The notes under the pieces are model-generated. The model did no database searches, was not told the origin of the DNA, and worked only from the letters and a program-made list of their open reading frames with translations. This document shows positions 17,348 through 25,750 of a stretch of DNA of 64,000 nucleotides, piece by piece. The translations under genes were made by a program, and so were the position numbers. Positions within the stretch are counted from its first letter, which is position 1; each line of letters begins with the position of its first letter. The stretch is from a virus: the IMG/VR virus record IMGVR_UViG_3300031746_000003, positions 56,345 to 120,344 of that record, one strand, 5' to 3'.

Positions 17348-18574
17348 ATGGCTAAGAGAGACCAGCAGGGGCCTACGCCCCCCGTGTTTATCGACCCAAA
17401 GCTAGGAGCTGAGGCAGCCTATAGAGCTGGTATCCAGGCTCGTAGGGCGGCAGCGGGGCCAGCCAAGTACACAACTCCTGTAGCTGGAGGACCGACCCCC
17501 GCTATTCCTAGGTTAGACCAGCAGCCTTACGCGGGCGTTACCATGGCTCAGCAGGCTGAGATGTCTCGGCAGGGGGAGCTACAGAAGGCTGCCTCCGATA
17601 GGGTCTTTGACCAAGCTCGTAGCCAGCAACGACAGGGGATAGTGGAACGCCCGCAGGGTGCCCCTGTTAGCCCCCAGAGCAACATGGGGATCTTACCCGG
17701 TGACACACTCCCGGAGCAGGCGCGTTCAGATCCAGCCTTCATCGAGGGGCATGGCTCTATGTTCGCTGCAGCTCAACCGAACCTGGCGTCTAAGTACGGT
17801 GTGGTACGCAGGGGGCAGTTGATACCGCCACAAGCTCTGCGACAAGGGCAGGCATCGCAACTTCGTCCTGAGACGCTTAAGGACTTGGAGACACTACGAG
17901 AGCTACAGCAGCATTCCAAGGTAGGAGCATTGCTGGATAACGATGCTGAGGCGGAGAAAGCGGTAGATGACTCAGCTGCTTCTGCTGCAGGTCGTGCAGG
18001 TAATGTGGTCGGGGACAATAGTACTAGCCCCGTAACGGATGAAGACAAAGAGCGAGTGTCTAAGACACTAGCTAGTATGGATGAGTTCGACTTCGATACA
18101 TTTAGGCAAATGATGATGAAGGACATCATCAACAATCCTAAACAGAAGGGCGTTATTGAGGCGAAGCTTACTCCGCTCAGTATAGACGACCTTATCATGC
18201 ACAACAGGGCAGTACAGAAGGTGCCTATTGTGCCTGGGTTTACCCCGGAGTTTCAGTCTCTAACTGCAGAGGAAGATCTGGCTCTTAAGCGTTTAGTTAT
18301 GCAGGAGTCTAAGACAGTAGAGGTTACTGACAGGTATCTCTTAGACAAGCTTGCCATCATGTCTATCGCCGTTGGGCTGAAGAACATCAATGGAAAGCCG
18401 CTAGGGGACCACTTAGACACCGAGGGTAACTTTGATGATACAAAGTTCTGGGTGAAGTTTAACCGCATCATGAAGCTGCCACTTCAGATGATCGCGTCTA
18501 TCGGCGTTAACATCTTTTGGTTTGAACAGCGCGTACGTAAGCTCTTCGTAGCTGAGAAAGTGGGAAATGGCTGA
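17348..18574 (+). CDS. Tail assembly chaperone, short (in-frame) product
   Basis: 408 residues from ATG 17348, preceded by AGGAGA. The N-terminal ~200 are Gln/Ala/Pro-rich and flexible. The C-terminal ~190 are a folded helical domain (FDFDTFRQMMMKDI, then DRYLLDKLAIMSIAVGLKNI and a NGKPLG turn) in the style of phage tail assembly chaperones and T4 gp26-like proteins. The frame ends four codons after a canonical slippery heptamer G GGA AAT (18562-18568), with a long open -1 frame beyond, the lambda G/GT arrangement. It should bind the tape measure protein and be absent from mature tails. Confidence 0.8.
   Translation: MAKRDQQGPTPPVFIDPKLGAEAAYRAGIQARRAAAGPAKYTTPVAGGPTPAIPRLDQQPYAGVTMAQQAEMSRQGELQKAASDRVFDQARSQQRQGIVERPQGAPVSPQSNMGILPGDTLPEQARSDPAFIEGHGSMFAAAQPNLASKYGVVRRGQLIPPQALRQGQASQLRPETLKDLETLRELQQHSKVGALLDNDAEAEKAVDDSAASAAGRAGNVVGDNSTSPVTDEDKERVSKTLASMDEFDFDTFRQMMMKDIINNPKQKGVIEAKLTPLSIDDLIMHNRAVQKVPIVPGFTPEFQSLTAEEDLALKRLVMQESKTVEVTDRYLLDKLAIMSIAVGLKNINGKPLGDHLDTEGNFDDTKFWVKFNRIMKLPLQMIASIGVNIFWFEQRVRKLFVAEKVGNG
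18562..18568 (+). promoter_or_regulatory. -1 ribosomal frameshift slippery site (GGGAAAT)
   Basis: The heptamer reads G GGA AAT in the chaperone frame; after a one-base slip the tRNAs re-pair with GGG AAA. Lambda uses GGGAAAG at its G/T junction. The zero frame stops at 18572-18574; the -1 frame is open from 18556 to 18993. GC-rich sequence just downstream (18576-18597) could form a stimulatory stem. Confidence 0.8.
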
Positions 18575-18993
18575 GGACTCCCGAGGGCTGGGCGAGAGCA
18601 AACTTACTGCTTAAAACCCTAAAAGCGCCACCCCCTAAGGGGTCCCTCCAGGAGTCCGTACTCATCTTGCTGCTGATGCGTTTAGAGACGATAGAGCACG
18701 CAAGATTTAGGGCGTTAGCTCAGATATACGTTGATAAAGAAAAGGGTATCGAAGCTTTCGAAGAGTACGTCAAGATCGCCTTCCCATACATGACGGCTGT
18801 AAAGGACAGAAGTAAAGAAGCAGCCCACAACGCGCTAAAGAGCTGGGTAGGTAGCGGACAGATAATGGTTAGAGCCATGCCAGAGTCTAAGGGTAAGAGC
18901 AAGATGCGCGCCAAGCTCACAAAAACTACTACACAAACACGCGAACAAGCTGAGTCTCTCTATAAGAAAATGGGCAACGTAGTACCTACATGA
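18568..18993 (+). CDS. Tail assembly chaperone, C-terminal extension made by -1 frameshift
   Basis: The -1 frame adds about 141 residues to the 407 of the upstream frame, giving a predicted product near 548 residues. The extension starts with a basic linker, then a helical domain (ETIEHARFRALAQIYVDKEKG) and a Lys/Thr-rich tail. It could instead start independently at TTG 18667 or ATG 18676, with AGGAG about ten bases before the TTG. The open frame reaching back exactly to the slippery site favours frameshifting. It ends in an ATGA overlap with the next gene. Confidence 0.72.
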   Translation, partial: WLRTPEGWARANLLLKTLKAPPPKGSLQESVLILLLMRLETIEHARFRALAQIYVDKEKGIEAFEEYVKIAFPYMTAVKDRSKEAAHNALKSWVGSGQIMVRAMPESKGKSKMRAKLTKTTTQTREQAESLYKKMGNVVPT

Positions 18994-19388
18994 CTCCTCT
19001 AAACAAACCAGACTATGCCTACTTCTGTGGTCATTGCGGCAGTGCCTCACTAGACATCAGTGAACTAGTAGGTACTGCCACATGCAAGGCATGTAACTGG
19101 AGTGGCAGCACTAGCGATTTGGCTGCCATGCCTATCGAGCACGAGTTCGGTAGCTCAGAGAAGGTGGTACAGGCCTTGATGGGGGACATGCGCTTGATGC
19201 TAGCTAAACACTTAGCTGCACCCTTGTTACAGTTCCTTATGAAGTGGGGATTTCTGAGCAACCACATCACAGAGTATACGAAGCACGCAGTAGGTAGATA
19301 CCTAGCAGCTACAGCTAACGCTATGCTTACTGCTGTTATTGAAGAGAGGCAGAAAATGGAGAAGGAAAAGCACAATGGAACAGGGTGA
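18990..19388 (+). CDS. Zinc-ribbon protein with helical tail
   Basis: 132 residues. CGHC at 13-16 and CKAC at about 32-35, flanked by aromatic residues, make a classic N-terminal zinc ribbon; the remainder is helical (MRLMLAKHLAAPLLQFLMKW). ATGA overlap with the chaperone extension. Unknown role; possibly a transcription or assembly factor. Confidence 0.65.
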   Translation: MTPLNKPDYAYFCGHCGSASLDISELVGTATCKACNWSGSTSDLAAMPIEHEFGSSEKVVQALMGDMRLMLAKHLAAPLLQFLMKWGFLSNHITEYTKHAVGRYLAATANAMLTAVIEERQKMEKEKHNGTG

Positions 19389-19689
19389 TACACCGTTTAT
19401 CCATCGACCAGATGAGGTAGACGACGACCCCGTACGCAATGGGCTAACTTGTTTTATGGACCAGCTACGACCCTGCGGCGCTGACTGCATGGCCTACACT
19501 ACCTACTCAGATGGCTCCCTAATGGGGCAAGCTGGTAATTGCATATTGTTGGTGAACGCTGAGCGCTCAGGTAAGCACCTAGTGATTCTAGCCAAGCTGA
19601 CTAACGACATGATTAACGGCGCTAAGAGAGCAGCCGCAGACCAACGAAGAGAAGCTCAAGTTTCTCCCTCACCTCCAAAGGTAGTGTGA
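19375..19689 (+). CDS. Unknown small protein with Cys cluster
   Basis: 104 residues from ATG 19375, preferred over an upstream in-frame start because AAGGA precedes it. A central CFMDQLRPCGADCMAY block has three Cys in 14 residues and may bind a metal; the rest is a short alpha/beta domain. It overlaps the previous gene by 14 bases and ends in TGATG with the next. Confidence 0.65.
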   Translation: MEQGDTPFIHRPDEVDDDPVRNGLTCFMDQLRPCGADCMAYTTYSDGSLMGQAGNCILLVNAERSGKHLVILAKLTNDMINGAKRAAADQRREAQVSPSPPKVV

Positions 19690-20261
19690 TGCAAGTCAAC
19701 ATACTTCGAGTAGACCAGAGCTATTCCCTTGTGGATAAGTCGGTCACTAACAACCTGGTAATAGCGTTACCTAGTGGTGACGAGCTACGTATCTCGGTGC
19801 CTGAGGACGTTGTTCGCTACCTACTGGGTACTGCAGCAGCAGAAGCGGAGGTACAAGAGGAACTCGCCCAGACAATAACGGACGATGAACCTGTCGTGTT
19901 CAATGGGGTGCCCTCTAATGTTGGCTACGTTCGGTGGCAAGAGCTATCTGATACTGATATGCCACCTGCCATAAAGAAGATCTTCACAGATGCCGGGATG
20001 CCAGATGAGATATCCCCGGCTGTCTTTGAGAACTTGTACTCCATGGCGTTGGAGAGGCTGATGACTGTAACAGCACCAATGCAGCCAGCTGTGCCAGGTA
20101 TACGCAGAGTGGGCTCACCCGTGATCATGCAGCGGCAGAGTCGTAGGTCTGTACCAGCTGATGACTATGGTAACCCAATAGTTCAGTCCGCAGGTGTTGA
20201 CGCAGGTACGGTAGTGAGTGGTGGTCCTGACTCTGATGAGGATGGTGTTGGACAGCTATGA
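19689..20261 (+). CDS. Unknown acidic protein
   Basis: 190 residues from the ATG in the TGATG junction (GTG 19686 also possible). The N-terminal ~60 residues are beta-rich (NNLVIALPSGDELRISVPED), followed by an acidic helical middle and a disordered Ser/Gly/Asp tail (GGPDSDEDGVG). No motif recognised. Confidence 0.65.
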   Translation: MQVNILRVDQSYSLVDKSVTNNLVIALPSGDELRISVPEDVVRYLLGTAAAEAEVQEELAQTITDDEPVVFNGVPSNVGYVRWQELSDTDMPPAIKKIFTDAGMPDEISPAVFENLYSMALERLMTVTAPMQPAVPGIRRVGSPVIMQRQSRRSVPADDYGNPIVQSAGVDAGTVVSGGPDSDEDGVGQL

Positions 20262-20719
20262 TTCTTATCGCCTGCCTAACCTGTAAGACTGGTATCCACA
20301 TCTCCCCAGACTCTGACGGAGCTGAGGGTAACCTCGTGGGTGAAGGCTGTGAGTGGTGGCCTGACAAGTACCCATGTCCTGTGTGCGATCGTAAAGCTAT
20401 GTACGTACCAGCTGCTGATCAGCAGGCTAGGAATGAGCTAACAATGCATGAGCTCACCCCTGTAGAAGCCTATGCAGCCTTCAATGGTATGGGCTTACCA
20501 GAAGACCAAGAGTGTGGAGCTCTAGCTGTGGCTCAGCAGTTTGCTAAGAAGGTAAAGCAGGTGCACTGTCGTAACATTCCTAACACACAGCGCTCAGTAA
20601 TTAGTTGGATAGAGTTTGATGATGGGTACAAACTCTATTTAGCTGCCGGGGTTCAAGGGGCAGTTGTCTACAGAATACGTGGTCCGTATTCGGTAATGGA
20701 GAGAATCAGTGAAAGCTGA
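20258..20719 (+). CDS. Zinc-ribbon protein
   Basis: 153 residues. CLTC at 6-9 and CPVC at about 40-43 form an N-terminal zinc ribbon; the C-terminal half is an alpha/beta region (RSVISWIEFDDGYKLYLAAG). ATGA overlap upstream and an 11-base overlap downstream. Function unknown. Confidence 0.65.
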   Translation: MILIACLTCKTGIHISPDSDGAEGNLVGEGCEWWPDKYPCPVCDRKAMYVPAADQQARNELTMHELTPVEAYAAFNGMGLPEDQECGALAVAQQFAKKVKQVHCRNIPNTQRSVISWIEFDDGYKLYLAAGVQGAVVYRIRGPYSVMERISES

Positions 20720-21356
20720 GTTAGTTCTAGAGTACTGGCGTGTCGGACATAGATACGACGGTAAAATCAAACTCATAGATATCGAGGGCACTGCCCAGCT
20801 AGTAACACTGGTTGGAGCTACCTTCGGTGAGATGATGCGTAGTTATGTACGCGAGTTATCCACGCGCCTAGAAGTCACAGCGGTTGTAGTTCAACGTGGT
20901 ACCGATGGAGTAGACCACGCCTACGTGTTGACTGAGGAGGCAACTGCAGCTATGCGGCGTGACCCTGCTACTGCGATAGCTAGCATGCTTTATGAGCCTG
21001 AGGAGCCTGTCAGTGTACCACCTGTTAAGAAGTTGGCACACGTTAGAACAGGTGAAGATACCTTGGCTGACGCTTTTGGGGAGAGCATGTACTGTGCGTA
21101 TAAGTCGGGTAAGTTCGAGTCGCCCTTTAGTGGCCGTTGGGAAGACCTTGATACGTTAGATTCTCGTATGGGAGCTGTTAGCTTTGTGTTGTCGGGCCAC
21201 TGGTTGATACTTAGAACTTCGCAGCTGCTAGGTACTGCACAATCTAGGTACTGGTCGCCAAGAGAATGGAATCCGGAAGGGTGGATAAGCCACGCCGACC
21301 TACAAAAGAAGTACGATGAGTACACGAAGGAAGTAGCTAATGTTTACACCAAATAA
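20709..21356 (+). CDS. Unknown protein
   Basis: 215 residues from GTG 20709. An alpha/beta N-terminal half with an acidic helix, then a Tyr/Trp-rich C-terminal region (SRYWSPREWNPEGWISH) and a charged final helix. No family recognised. The end overlaps the next start by 17 bases. Confidence 0.6.
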   Translation: MKAELVLEYWRVGHRYDGKIKLIDIEGTAQLVTLVGATFGEMMRSYVRELSTRLEVTAVVVQRGTDGVDHAYVLTEEATAAMRRDPATAIASMLYEPEEPVSVPPVKKLAHVRTGEDTLADAFGESMYCAYKSGKFESPFSGRWEDLDTLDSRMGAVSFVLSGHWLILRTSQLLGTAQSRYWSPREWNPEGWISHADLQKKYDEYTKEVANVYTK

Positions 21357-21687
21357 CGGTCAACGAGCTGGCGTTCGAGTTGCTGACAGCCAGCTAGCTC
21401 CACAGAGCACACAGCCTGACGGCACAGTAGTTTACGCGGTAGCTTGTGAGATGGTTGCTACTCAATACGTAGATGGTGGCCGCACACATGAAGCTGTGTT
21501 GCTCAAGGTTGGCGGCAAGATCTATTACCCACCGAATGCCGAGCAGTGGGCAGCAGCACTCAAGGAAGTGTCCCCTTGGATGTTCAAGGGAATACAGGAC
21601 AAGCTCAACCTTGGCAGCAACGCGAATGTCCCCAAGTCTGACGTTGTGGACGTAGCTGCCAGCGCCATATCCAAGGAACTAAAGTGA
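21340..21687 (+). CDS. Unknown small protein
   Basis: 115 residues. A flexible Gln/Pro N-terminus, then a beta-rich segment (TVVYAVACEMVATQYVDGG) and a short helical end. It overlaps the co-chaperonin gene start by four bases, so it is probably co-expressed with it. No family recognised. Confidence 0.6.
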   Translation: MFTPNNGQRAGVRVADSQLAPQSTQPDGTVVYAVACEMVATQYVDGGRTHEAVLLKVGGKIYYPPNAEQWAAALKEVSPWMFKGIQDKLNLGSNANVPKSDVVDVAASAISKELK

Positions 21688-22007
21688 AGATCCGCCCCGT
21701 ATCTGATTGGCTGCTAGTTGAGTTAGAACCAGAGGAGCACATGAGCCGGGGCGGTATCATAGAAGTAGGTGACCAGCCCGTACGCAACGCTAAGGTTCTA
21801 CGGGTAGGGCCAGGTAGGCAGTATAAGAAGAACTTCGTACCCACCGTTACCATGGCAGGGGACCGAATATGCTTCTTCGTTGCTGCACTACACACCAAGC
21901 AGGGGAAGGCCATAGTGCATAACCTTGATGACAACCAGGGGCTCATCCGAGAGACGGACGTCTTACTGGTATTTACTGATGCCTCGGACATACGGGTAAG
22001 CGCATGA
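21684..22007 (+). CDS. GroES/Cpn10-like co-chaperonin
   Basis: 107 residues, the normal length for Cpn10. It follows the GroES layout: IRPVSDWLLVELEPEE at the N-terminus, a GGII mobile-loop-adjacent turn, KVLRVGPGR in the middle, AGDRICFF, and a final IRETDVLLVF strand. Phage versions (T4 gp31 type) cap host GroEL and adapt it to fold large capsid proteins. Starts at GTG in a GTGA overlap. No GroEL gene is in the window, so it presumably partners with the host chaperonin. Confidence 0.85.
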   Translation: MKIRPVSDWLLVELEPEEHMSRGGIIEVGDQPVRNAKVLRVGPGRQYKKNFVPTVTMAGDRICFFVAALHTKQGKAIVHNLDDNQGLIRETDVLLVFTDASDIRVSA

Positions 22008-22255
22008 GAACCGTGACAGTCCAAGAAGACGGTGTACTAGAGCTGAACTGGATGTGGCTACCTACGTGGGTTGGTATGAACACCAGTCTAAAGACGGAGA
22101 TGGAGGCCTCTCTACGCAGTAAGATCGAAGGAAAAGAACTAACGGACAAGGTACTTGACGAGGTCAATGACCTGGTCATTGAGTTCCTATGTGCCAAGTG
22201 CCCATTGGCTGGGCTACGCGACTACCTAGATGGGTTAAAGTTCGTACGCGGATGA
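22004..22255 (+). CDS. Unknown small protein
   Basis: 83 residues starting in an ATGA overlap with the GroES-like gene. Trp-rich N-terminus (LNWMWLPTWVGM) and a helical remainder with a CAKC pair near residue 65. No family recognised. Confidence 0.6.
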   Translation: MRTVTVQEDGVLELNWMWLPTWVGMNTSLKTEMEASLRSKIEGKELTDKVLDEVNDLVIEFLCAKCPLAGLRDYLDGLKFVRG

Positions 22256-22416
22256 AGAAAGATGGACGCTTCCAGATTCGTATTCCTGACAAGCTCAAAG
22301 AGCAGATCCAGGGGTATGCTGACAGACACCATACAACGGTGTCTGCCATGGTGACTCGTTTCTTCTTGAAGCTCTTGGCCGAGGAACAAAAGTCTGAGGA
22401 CGCAGAACAGTTGTAA
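22252..22416 (+). CDS. Ribbon-helix-helix (Arc/MetJ-type) DNA-binding protein
   Basis: 54 residues from ATG 22252 (ATGA overlap), preferred over a longer in-frame start. RFQIRIPDKLKEQIQGYA is the RHH beta strand plus helix A and TTVSAMVTRFFLKLL is helix B, so the whole protein is one RHH domain with an acidic tail. Such proteins bind operators as dimers; a phage transcriptional regulator is the natural reading, targets unknown. Confidence 0.75.
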   Translation: MKKDGRFQIRIPDKLKEQIQGYADRHHTTVSAMVTRFFLKLLAEEQKSEDAEQL

Positions 22417-22982
22417 TGCCTGACTACAGAGAACATTCTGGCAAGATAGAAGTACCTCGTAACACAGGTATCGATGGTCTCTTATTTGCTGTACGTGAGC
22501 TGCTAAAGCGCCCACGTATACAGGCTATCAATATAGATGCCAAAGGGCAGATCTCCTACAAGCGTTACGTGCGTGAGGATGAAGCAGATGTGAACATAGG
22601 TATAGACTTTGATACCTACACGCCAGCCAGCATAATCAGGAACTCTGAGGTATCAGAGCTTCAAGCAGTAGGTAACGCAGCAGTCGTGCTAGGCAGTCTG
22701 TTCAGCGCCGCCTCTGTAGACCAGCTGCACCCAATAGCTCTGGTGAGTGGGGCAGCTACTAAGTTATGGGAGTGGTACCGGAGTACAACGAACAGCAGTC
22801 TACCAAGAACTGCAGAAGTGTTTGGTCTACCGTTCTTGTTAGATAGGGGTATACCGGACACAGCGCTGCTCTTATGCACGGCCTATGGTAAAGACTCCGC
22901 CGTTGTAGACACAGTCAAGGTCTACAAGGTGGAGATGGAAGTACACCTCACTCTCCCAACCACTCACGTGGAGATCATATAA
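22416..22982 (+). CDS. Unknown 188-residue protein
   Basis: Starts one base into the upstream stop (TAATG) and ends the same way. An alpha/beta N-terminal domain (RELLKRPRIQAINIDAKG), an Ala-rich middle and a beta-rich end. No conserved catalytic pattern seen. Possibly structural. Confidence 0.6.
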   Translation: MPDYREHSGKIEVPRNTGIDGLLFAVRELLKRPRIQAINIDAKGQISYKRYVREDEADVNIGIDFDTYTPASIIRNSEVSELQAVGNAAVVLGSLFSAASVDQLHPIALVSGAATKLWEWYRSTTNSSLPRTAEVFGLPFLLDRGIPDTALLLCTAYGKDSAVVDTVKVYKVEMEVHLTLPTTHVEII

Positions 22983-23461
22983 TGAAGCCGCTAACTGTTG
23001 CTATAGTGAAGTCTGGGTTAGTTCCGCCTGACGTGTTAGGTGAATTGAAGCGCTGGGGTTTACCCGTAGAGGTAGAGGGCAACCTAGAGTTGTTGTCTAC
23101 AGCTGAGGACGTGGTGGCCTACATACAGGACGCCCTTGAGGGTGAAGATCTAGTGCAGCTTCGTGACACTGACCTAGACATCATCCACAAGTACATTACG
23201 GGGCAGCAGGCTGGTAAGCTCCATGTGGAAACTGATGGCACCAAGTCCAACATTGCTGTGAGCTACTGTCGTACAGACATGGGTCACTACGTGATACCTT
23301 GGCGCAGTGAGAGCATCAAAGAACTGATTACAGACCCTAATACCTACCTCAAGACAGCTGAGGGCAAGGTCTACTTCAGGGATGCTAGAGAACTGTTTTT
23401 TGGAGGGCACAAGACCTTCATGGTCTGTGAGCCAAGTCAGGAGACCCACAATGGAACCTAA
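22982..23461 (+). CDS. Unknown 159-residue protein
   Basis: A compact alpha/beta protein (VAIVKSGLVPPDVLGELKRW; later HYVIPWRSESIKELI). It overlaps the next start by 11 bases. No family recognised. Confidence 0.6.
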   Translation: MKPLTVAIVKSGLVPPDVLGELKRWGLPVEVEGNLELLSTAEDVVAYIQDALEGEDLVQLRDTDLDIIHKYITGQQAGKLHVETDGTKSNIAVSYCRTDMGHYVIPWRSESIKELITDPNTYLKTAEGKVYFRDARELFFGGHKTFMVCEPSQETHNGT

Positions 23462-23894
23462 AGACCTTTATGTTGCCTTGTACAACAAGGCTAAGTTCGA
23501 GATGGTCACAGAGACGGTGAGTGACACGCAGTTGCGCATCATTGGTAGACTGCCTCAGCAGGCTATGTCTAACTGGCTATTGATCATGGATCGATTGCTG
23601 GAGAATATGGAGAACGCCACATGGAAGGTGGACATCTCTAAGCAGTATTTTCGCCGGGCAGATAAGGTACTGTTTGGGTGGCGCTTAATCTTTGTTGGCG
23701 ACAGTATTTTAAGCCAGCTACCTGAGGTCATAGCCACCATCACCAACACGCCTAAGGCTAAAACTTTAGTAGAAGAAGCACAGCTGTTCGGTTCTCGTGG
23801 TCGCAATGAGTTGAGCAACGGCAGGGGAGCTCAGTCTTCTCTCTCTGCTTCAGTAGGGCCCATGGCTATAGCTAGAATGAAAGCAGGTGGGTAG
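23451..23894 (+). CDS. Unknown helical protein
   Basis: 147 residues from ATG 23451; an upstream in-frame start would add a non-conserved-looking tail. Mostly helical with many aromatics (NWLLIMDRLLENMENATWKV) and a Ser/Gly C-terminus. The stop shares a base with the next GTG start. Confidence 0.6.
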   Translation: MEPKDLYVALYNKAKFEMVTETVSDTQLRIIGRLPQQAMSNWLLIMDRLLENMENATWKVDISKQYFRRADKVLFGWRLIFVGDSILSQLPEVIATITNTPKAKTLVEEAQLFGSRGRNELSNGRGAQSSLSASVGPMAIARMKAGG

Positions 23895-24202
23895 TGGACC
23901 AGCTAACAGAGCATCTACTAGAGAACGGTGAGCTTAGGTCTGTAGTCGTAGATCTATCTCAGGAACTGCATGACCGGCTTGACTCTATGTCTGCCAAGAC
24001 AGGTCAACCTAAGGGCATCCTAATGAAGCGAGCTGTCATACTGATGCTTGAGCAGATGTGGGGTAGGTCAGAGGAGTTAGTGCGAGAGCCCGCCCTTGAA
24101 CTGCCAGTATGTGCTAACCCACTTACTGAGATAGCTATTCAGCGGGCAGTAAAGGTAATGCCTACTAGGGACTTTCCACTACCTGAATCTGAAGAAAAGT
24201 AA
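23894..24202 (+). CDS. Probable ribbon-helix-helix protein
   Basis: 102 residues from GTG. RSVVVDLSQELHDRLDSMS followed by a helix with GQPKGILMKRAVILML matches the beta-helix-helix plan of CopG/Arc proteins, with a ~50-residue C-terminal extension. It would be the second RHH regulator in this gene run. Fold assignment by pattern only. Confidence 0.55.
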   Translation: MDQLTEHLLENGELRSVVVDLSQELHDRLDSMSAKTGQPKGILMKRAVILMLEQMWGRSEELVREPALELPVCANPLTEIAIQRAVKVMPTRDFPLPESEEK

Positions 24203-24873
24203 TGCCTGTACTTACCCAAGAGATTAAGTATGGAGAAGATAACTCCATAGATGCTGTTCCTACCCTAACGGATGAAGAAAAGAACATCCTAGAGGAAAAG
24301 AAGAAAACTCTAGACAAGCTTTTCTCTGACGGTGGGAGAAAAGCGAAGTACAAGCTAGAGGTACTCTTTGGGAAGAAGTACTCCCTCAATACACCTTCCC
24401 ATGGTGCCGTCACCTTCTGGGAGAGTGGACGTAAGTTCCACGGCGGTGGTGACACCAAGCTCTACATCTGCCCTGGAAAGAAACTCAACAGGAGTGAGTG
24501 TGACGCCTTCATACCAGAGTCAGCGCAAGGCTATGGCCACCTGGTCTGCCCTAAGTGCGGTCAGGTGTGGAAGGGCGACGAGGTAATAGGCGAGCTCATG
24601 TTTAGGCTCACCTCCCAAGGCTGGTGTACTGTACTCCTAAAGTACTTCCTCAAGATGGAACTTGATGCGGACATCAAGATAAAGTATCCACCTGAAGATA
24701 TACGCAGTATGGCTATAGCCGAGCAGGAAAAGCAGCGTGGGGGAGAGCTCCTAGATACTGCGCGGGGTAAGCGGATGCATGGGGCTAAGATCTACCCCAT
24801 GATGAACATCATAAAGGACACCTCTAGTGGATCTTCACTAGAGAGTCGTATAATGGCCTTCATAAGGTCATGA
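24202..24873 (+). CDS. Zinc-binding protein of unknown role
   Basis: 223 residues. A charged N-terminal helix (about 22-45), then a zinc site from CPG... C near 90-101 with CPKCG near 115, flanked by beta strands, and a basic helical C-terminus. Could be a nucleic-acid-binding or assembly protein. Starts in TAATG and ends in ATGA with its neighbours. Confidence 0.6.
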   Translation: MPVLTQEIKYGEDNSIDAVPTLTDEEKNILEEKKKTLDKLFSDGGRKAKYKLEVLFGKKYSLNTPSHGAVTFWESGRKFHGGGDTKLYICPGKKLNRSECDAFIPESAQGYGHLVCPKCGQVWKGDEVIGELMFRLTSQGWCTVLLKYFLKMELDADIKIKYPPEDIRSMAIAEQEKQRGGELLDTARGKRMHGAKIYPMMNIIKDTSSGSSLESRIMAFIRS

Positions 24874-25277
24874 CCAAAACAATCCGTACAAACCCAGCCT
24901 ACGCACATCTGGCCTATCGTAAGGCTATCCTACAGCACACCATCAACTACTTGATGGATGACTACGTAGGCAGAGATGGTGAGTCCCCCAAGGGGACCAT
25001 CTTCTGTGATGAGGTGTTCAAGGAAGACTCGGAGATCCCATCTGAGGATATCTACGAGATCGTGGAAGACCTACGGATTGAAGTAGCTAACGTTGAACTA
25101 GAACTCAGTAAGTTCGAGTTCACTAGGAGAGGTGATGACAAGCTCTTTAGCAAGAAACCAGAAAAGAATAAGCAAGAAGACCAGCACAAAGCTTCAGGCA
25201 GTGCCGGACCCAAGCCTGGCAAACCGCCTGGTAATGAAGGTGGCCGCTCTGGAGGAGGGCCTTCAAAGAGTAACTGA
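24870..25277 (+). CDS. Helical protein with Gly/Pro/Lys tail
   Basis: 135 residues. Residues 1-90 are helical and acidic (EDIYEIVEDLRIEVANVELE); the last ~45 are low-complexity Lys/Gly/Pro/Ser, overlapping the next gene in another frame. The abrupt change could mean a true disordered tail or a frame change into the next gene. Function unknown. Confidence 0.6.
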   Translation: MTKTIRTNPAYAHLAYRKAILQHTINYLMDDYVGRDGESPKGTIFCDEVFKEDSEIPSEDIYEIVEDLRIEVANVELELSKFEFTRRGDDKLFSKKPEKNKQEDQHKASGSAGPKPGKPPGNEGGRSGGGPSKSN

Positions 25278-25572
25278 AGCGTACGCGCACAACCTCTCGC
25301 AAATCAGACGTGCTTTCGCACTCACTGACTCACATATCTGGTGTCTGCAGTGCATCTCTAACCACATATCACGTGGTGAGCTCCAGACCCTTGAGCTGTC
25401 CAACGGCCTGCACATCAACCTGCCATGGTACCATAACCAGTACAACCAGGTAATGCAGTTCACCATGCTCATAGACTGGCTCTACCCCGATAAGATGGTA
25501 GTAGAGCCTGAGGAGCCTGAGGAGCAGGACAACACAGTAGTGTTTGGAGGCAACGATGGAACGAGTACGTAA
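25234..25572 (+). CDS. Unknown helical protein
   Basis: 112 residues from ATG 25234; the frame is open further upstream (to 25132) inside the preceding gene's low-complexity tail. The body is helical and aromatic (EGLQRVTEAYAHNLSQIRRA; PWYHNQYNQVMQF) with an acidic end. It overlaps its upstream neighbour by 44 bases in the +1 frame, so internal initiation or frameshifting are both possible. Confidence 0.55.
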   Translation: MKVAALEEGLQRVTEAYAHNLSQIRRAFALTDSHIWCLQCISNHISRGELQTLELSNGLHINLPWYHNQYNQVMQFTMLIDWLYPDKMVVEPEEPEEQDNTVVFGGNDGTST

Positions 25573-25750
25573 AGGAAAGCAGCTCGCTAACGGAGTCGTA
25601 GTTCTACGTTCTGGAACAGGTGCGGCTGACCTGCGCAGGATGCGCTGTACGTCATGTCATGGGAACATGGTCACAGGTAAGAACGCTAGTGGGAAAGAGA
25701 CCTCTCGCTGTACTAACTGTGGCAGCACAGCTACTAGCCGCCCGATGTAG
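25556..25750 (+). CDS. Zinc-ribbon mini-protein
   Basis: 64 residues from ATG 25556 with GGAGG five bases upstream. CTSC near residue 31 and CTNC near 52 with turn glycines form a textbook small zinc ribbon. Its 3' end overlaps the convergent GNAT gene by 17 bases, so each antisense transcript covers the other's end. Confidence 0.68.
   Translation: MERVRKGKQLANGVVVLRSGTGAADLRRMRCTSCHGNMVTGKNASGKETSRCTNCGSTATSRPM

Noticed and set aside
18667-18993. Independent gene starting at TTG 18667
   Set aside because: Possible, but the same frame is open back to the GGGAAAT slippery site, making a frameshift extension the better reading.
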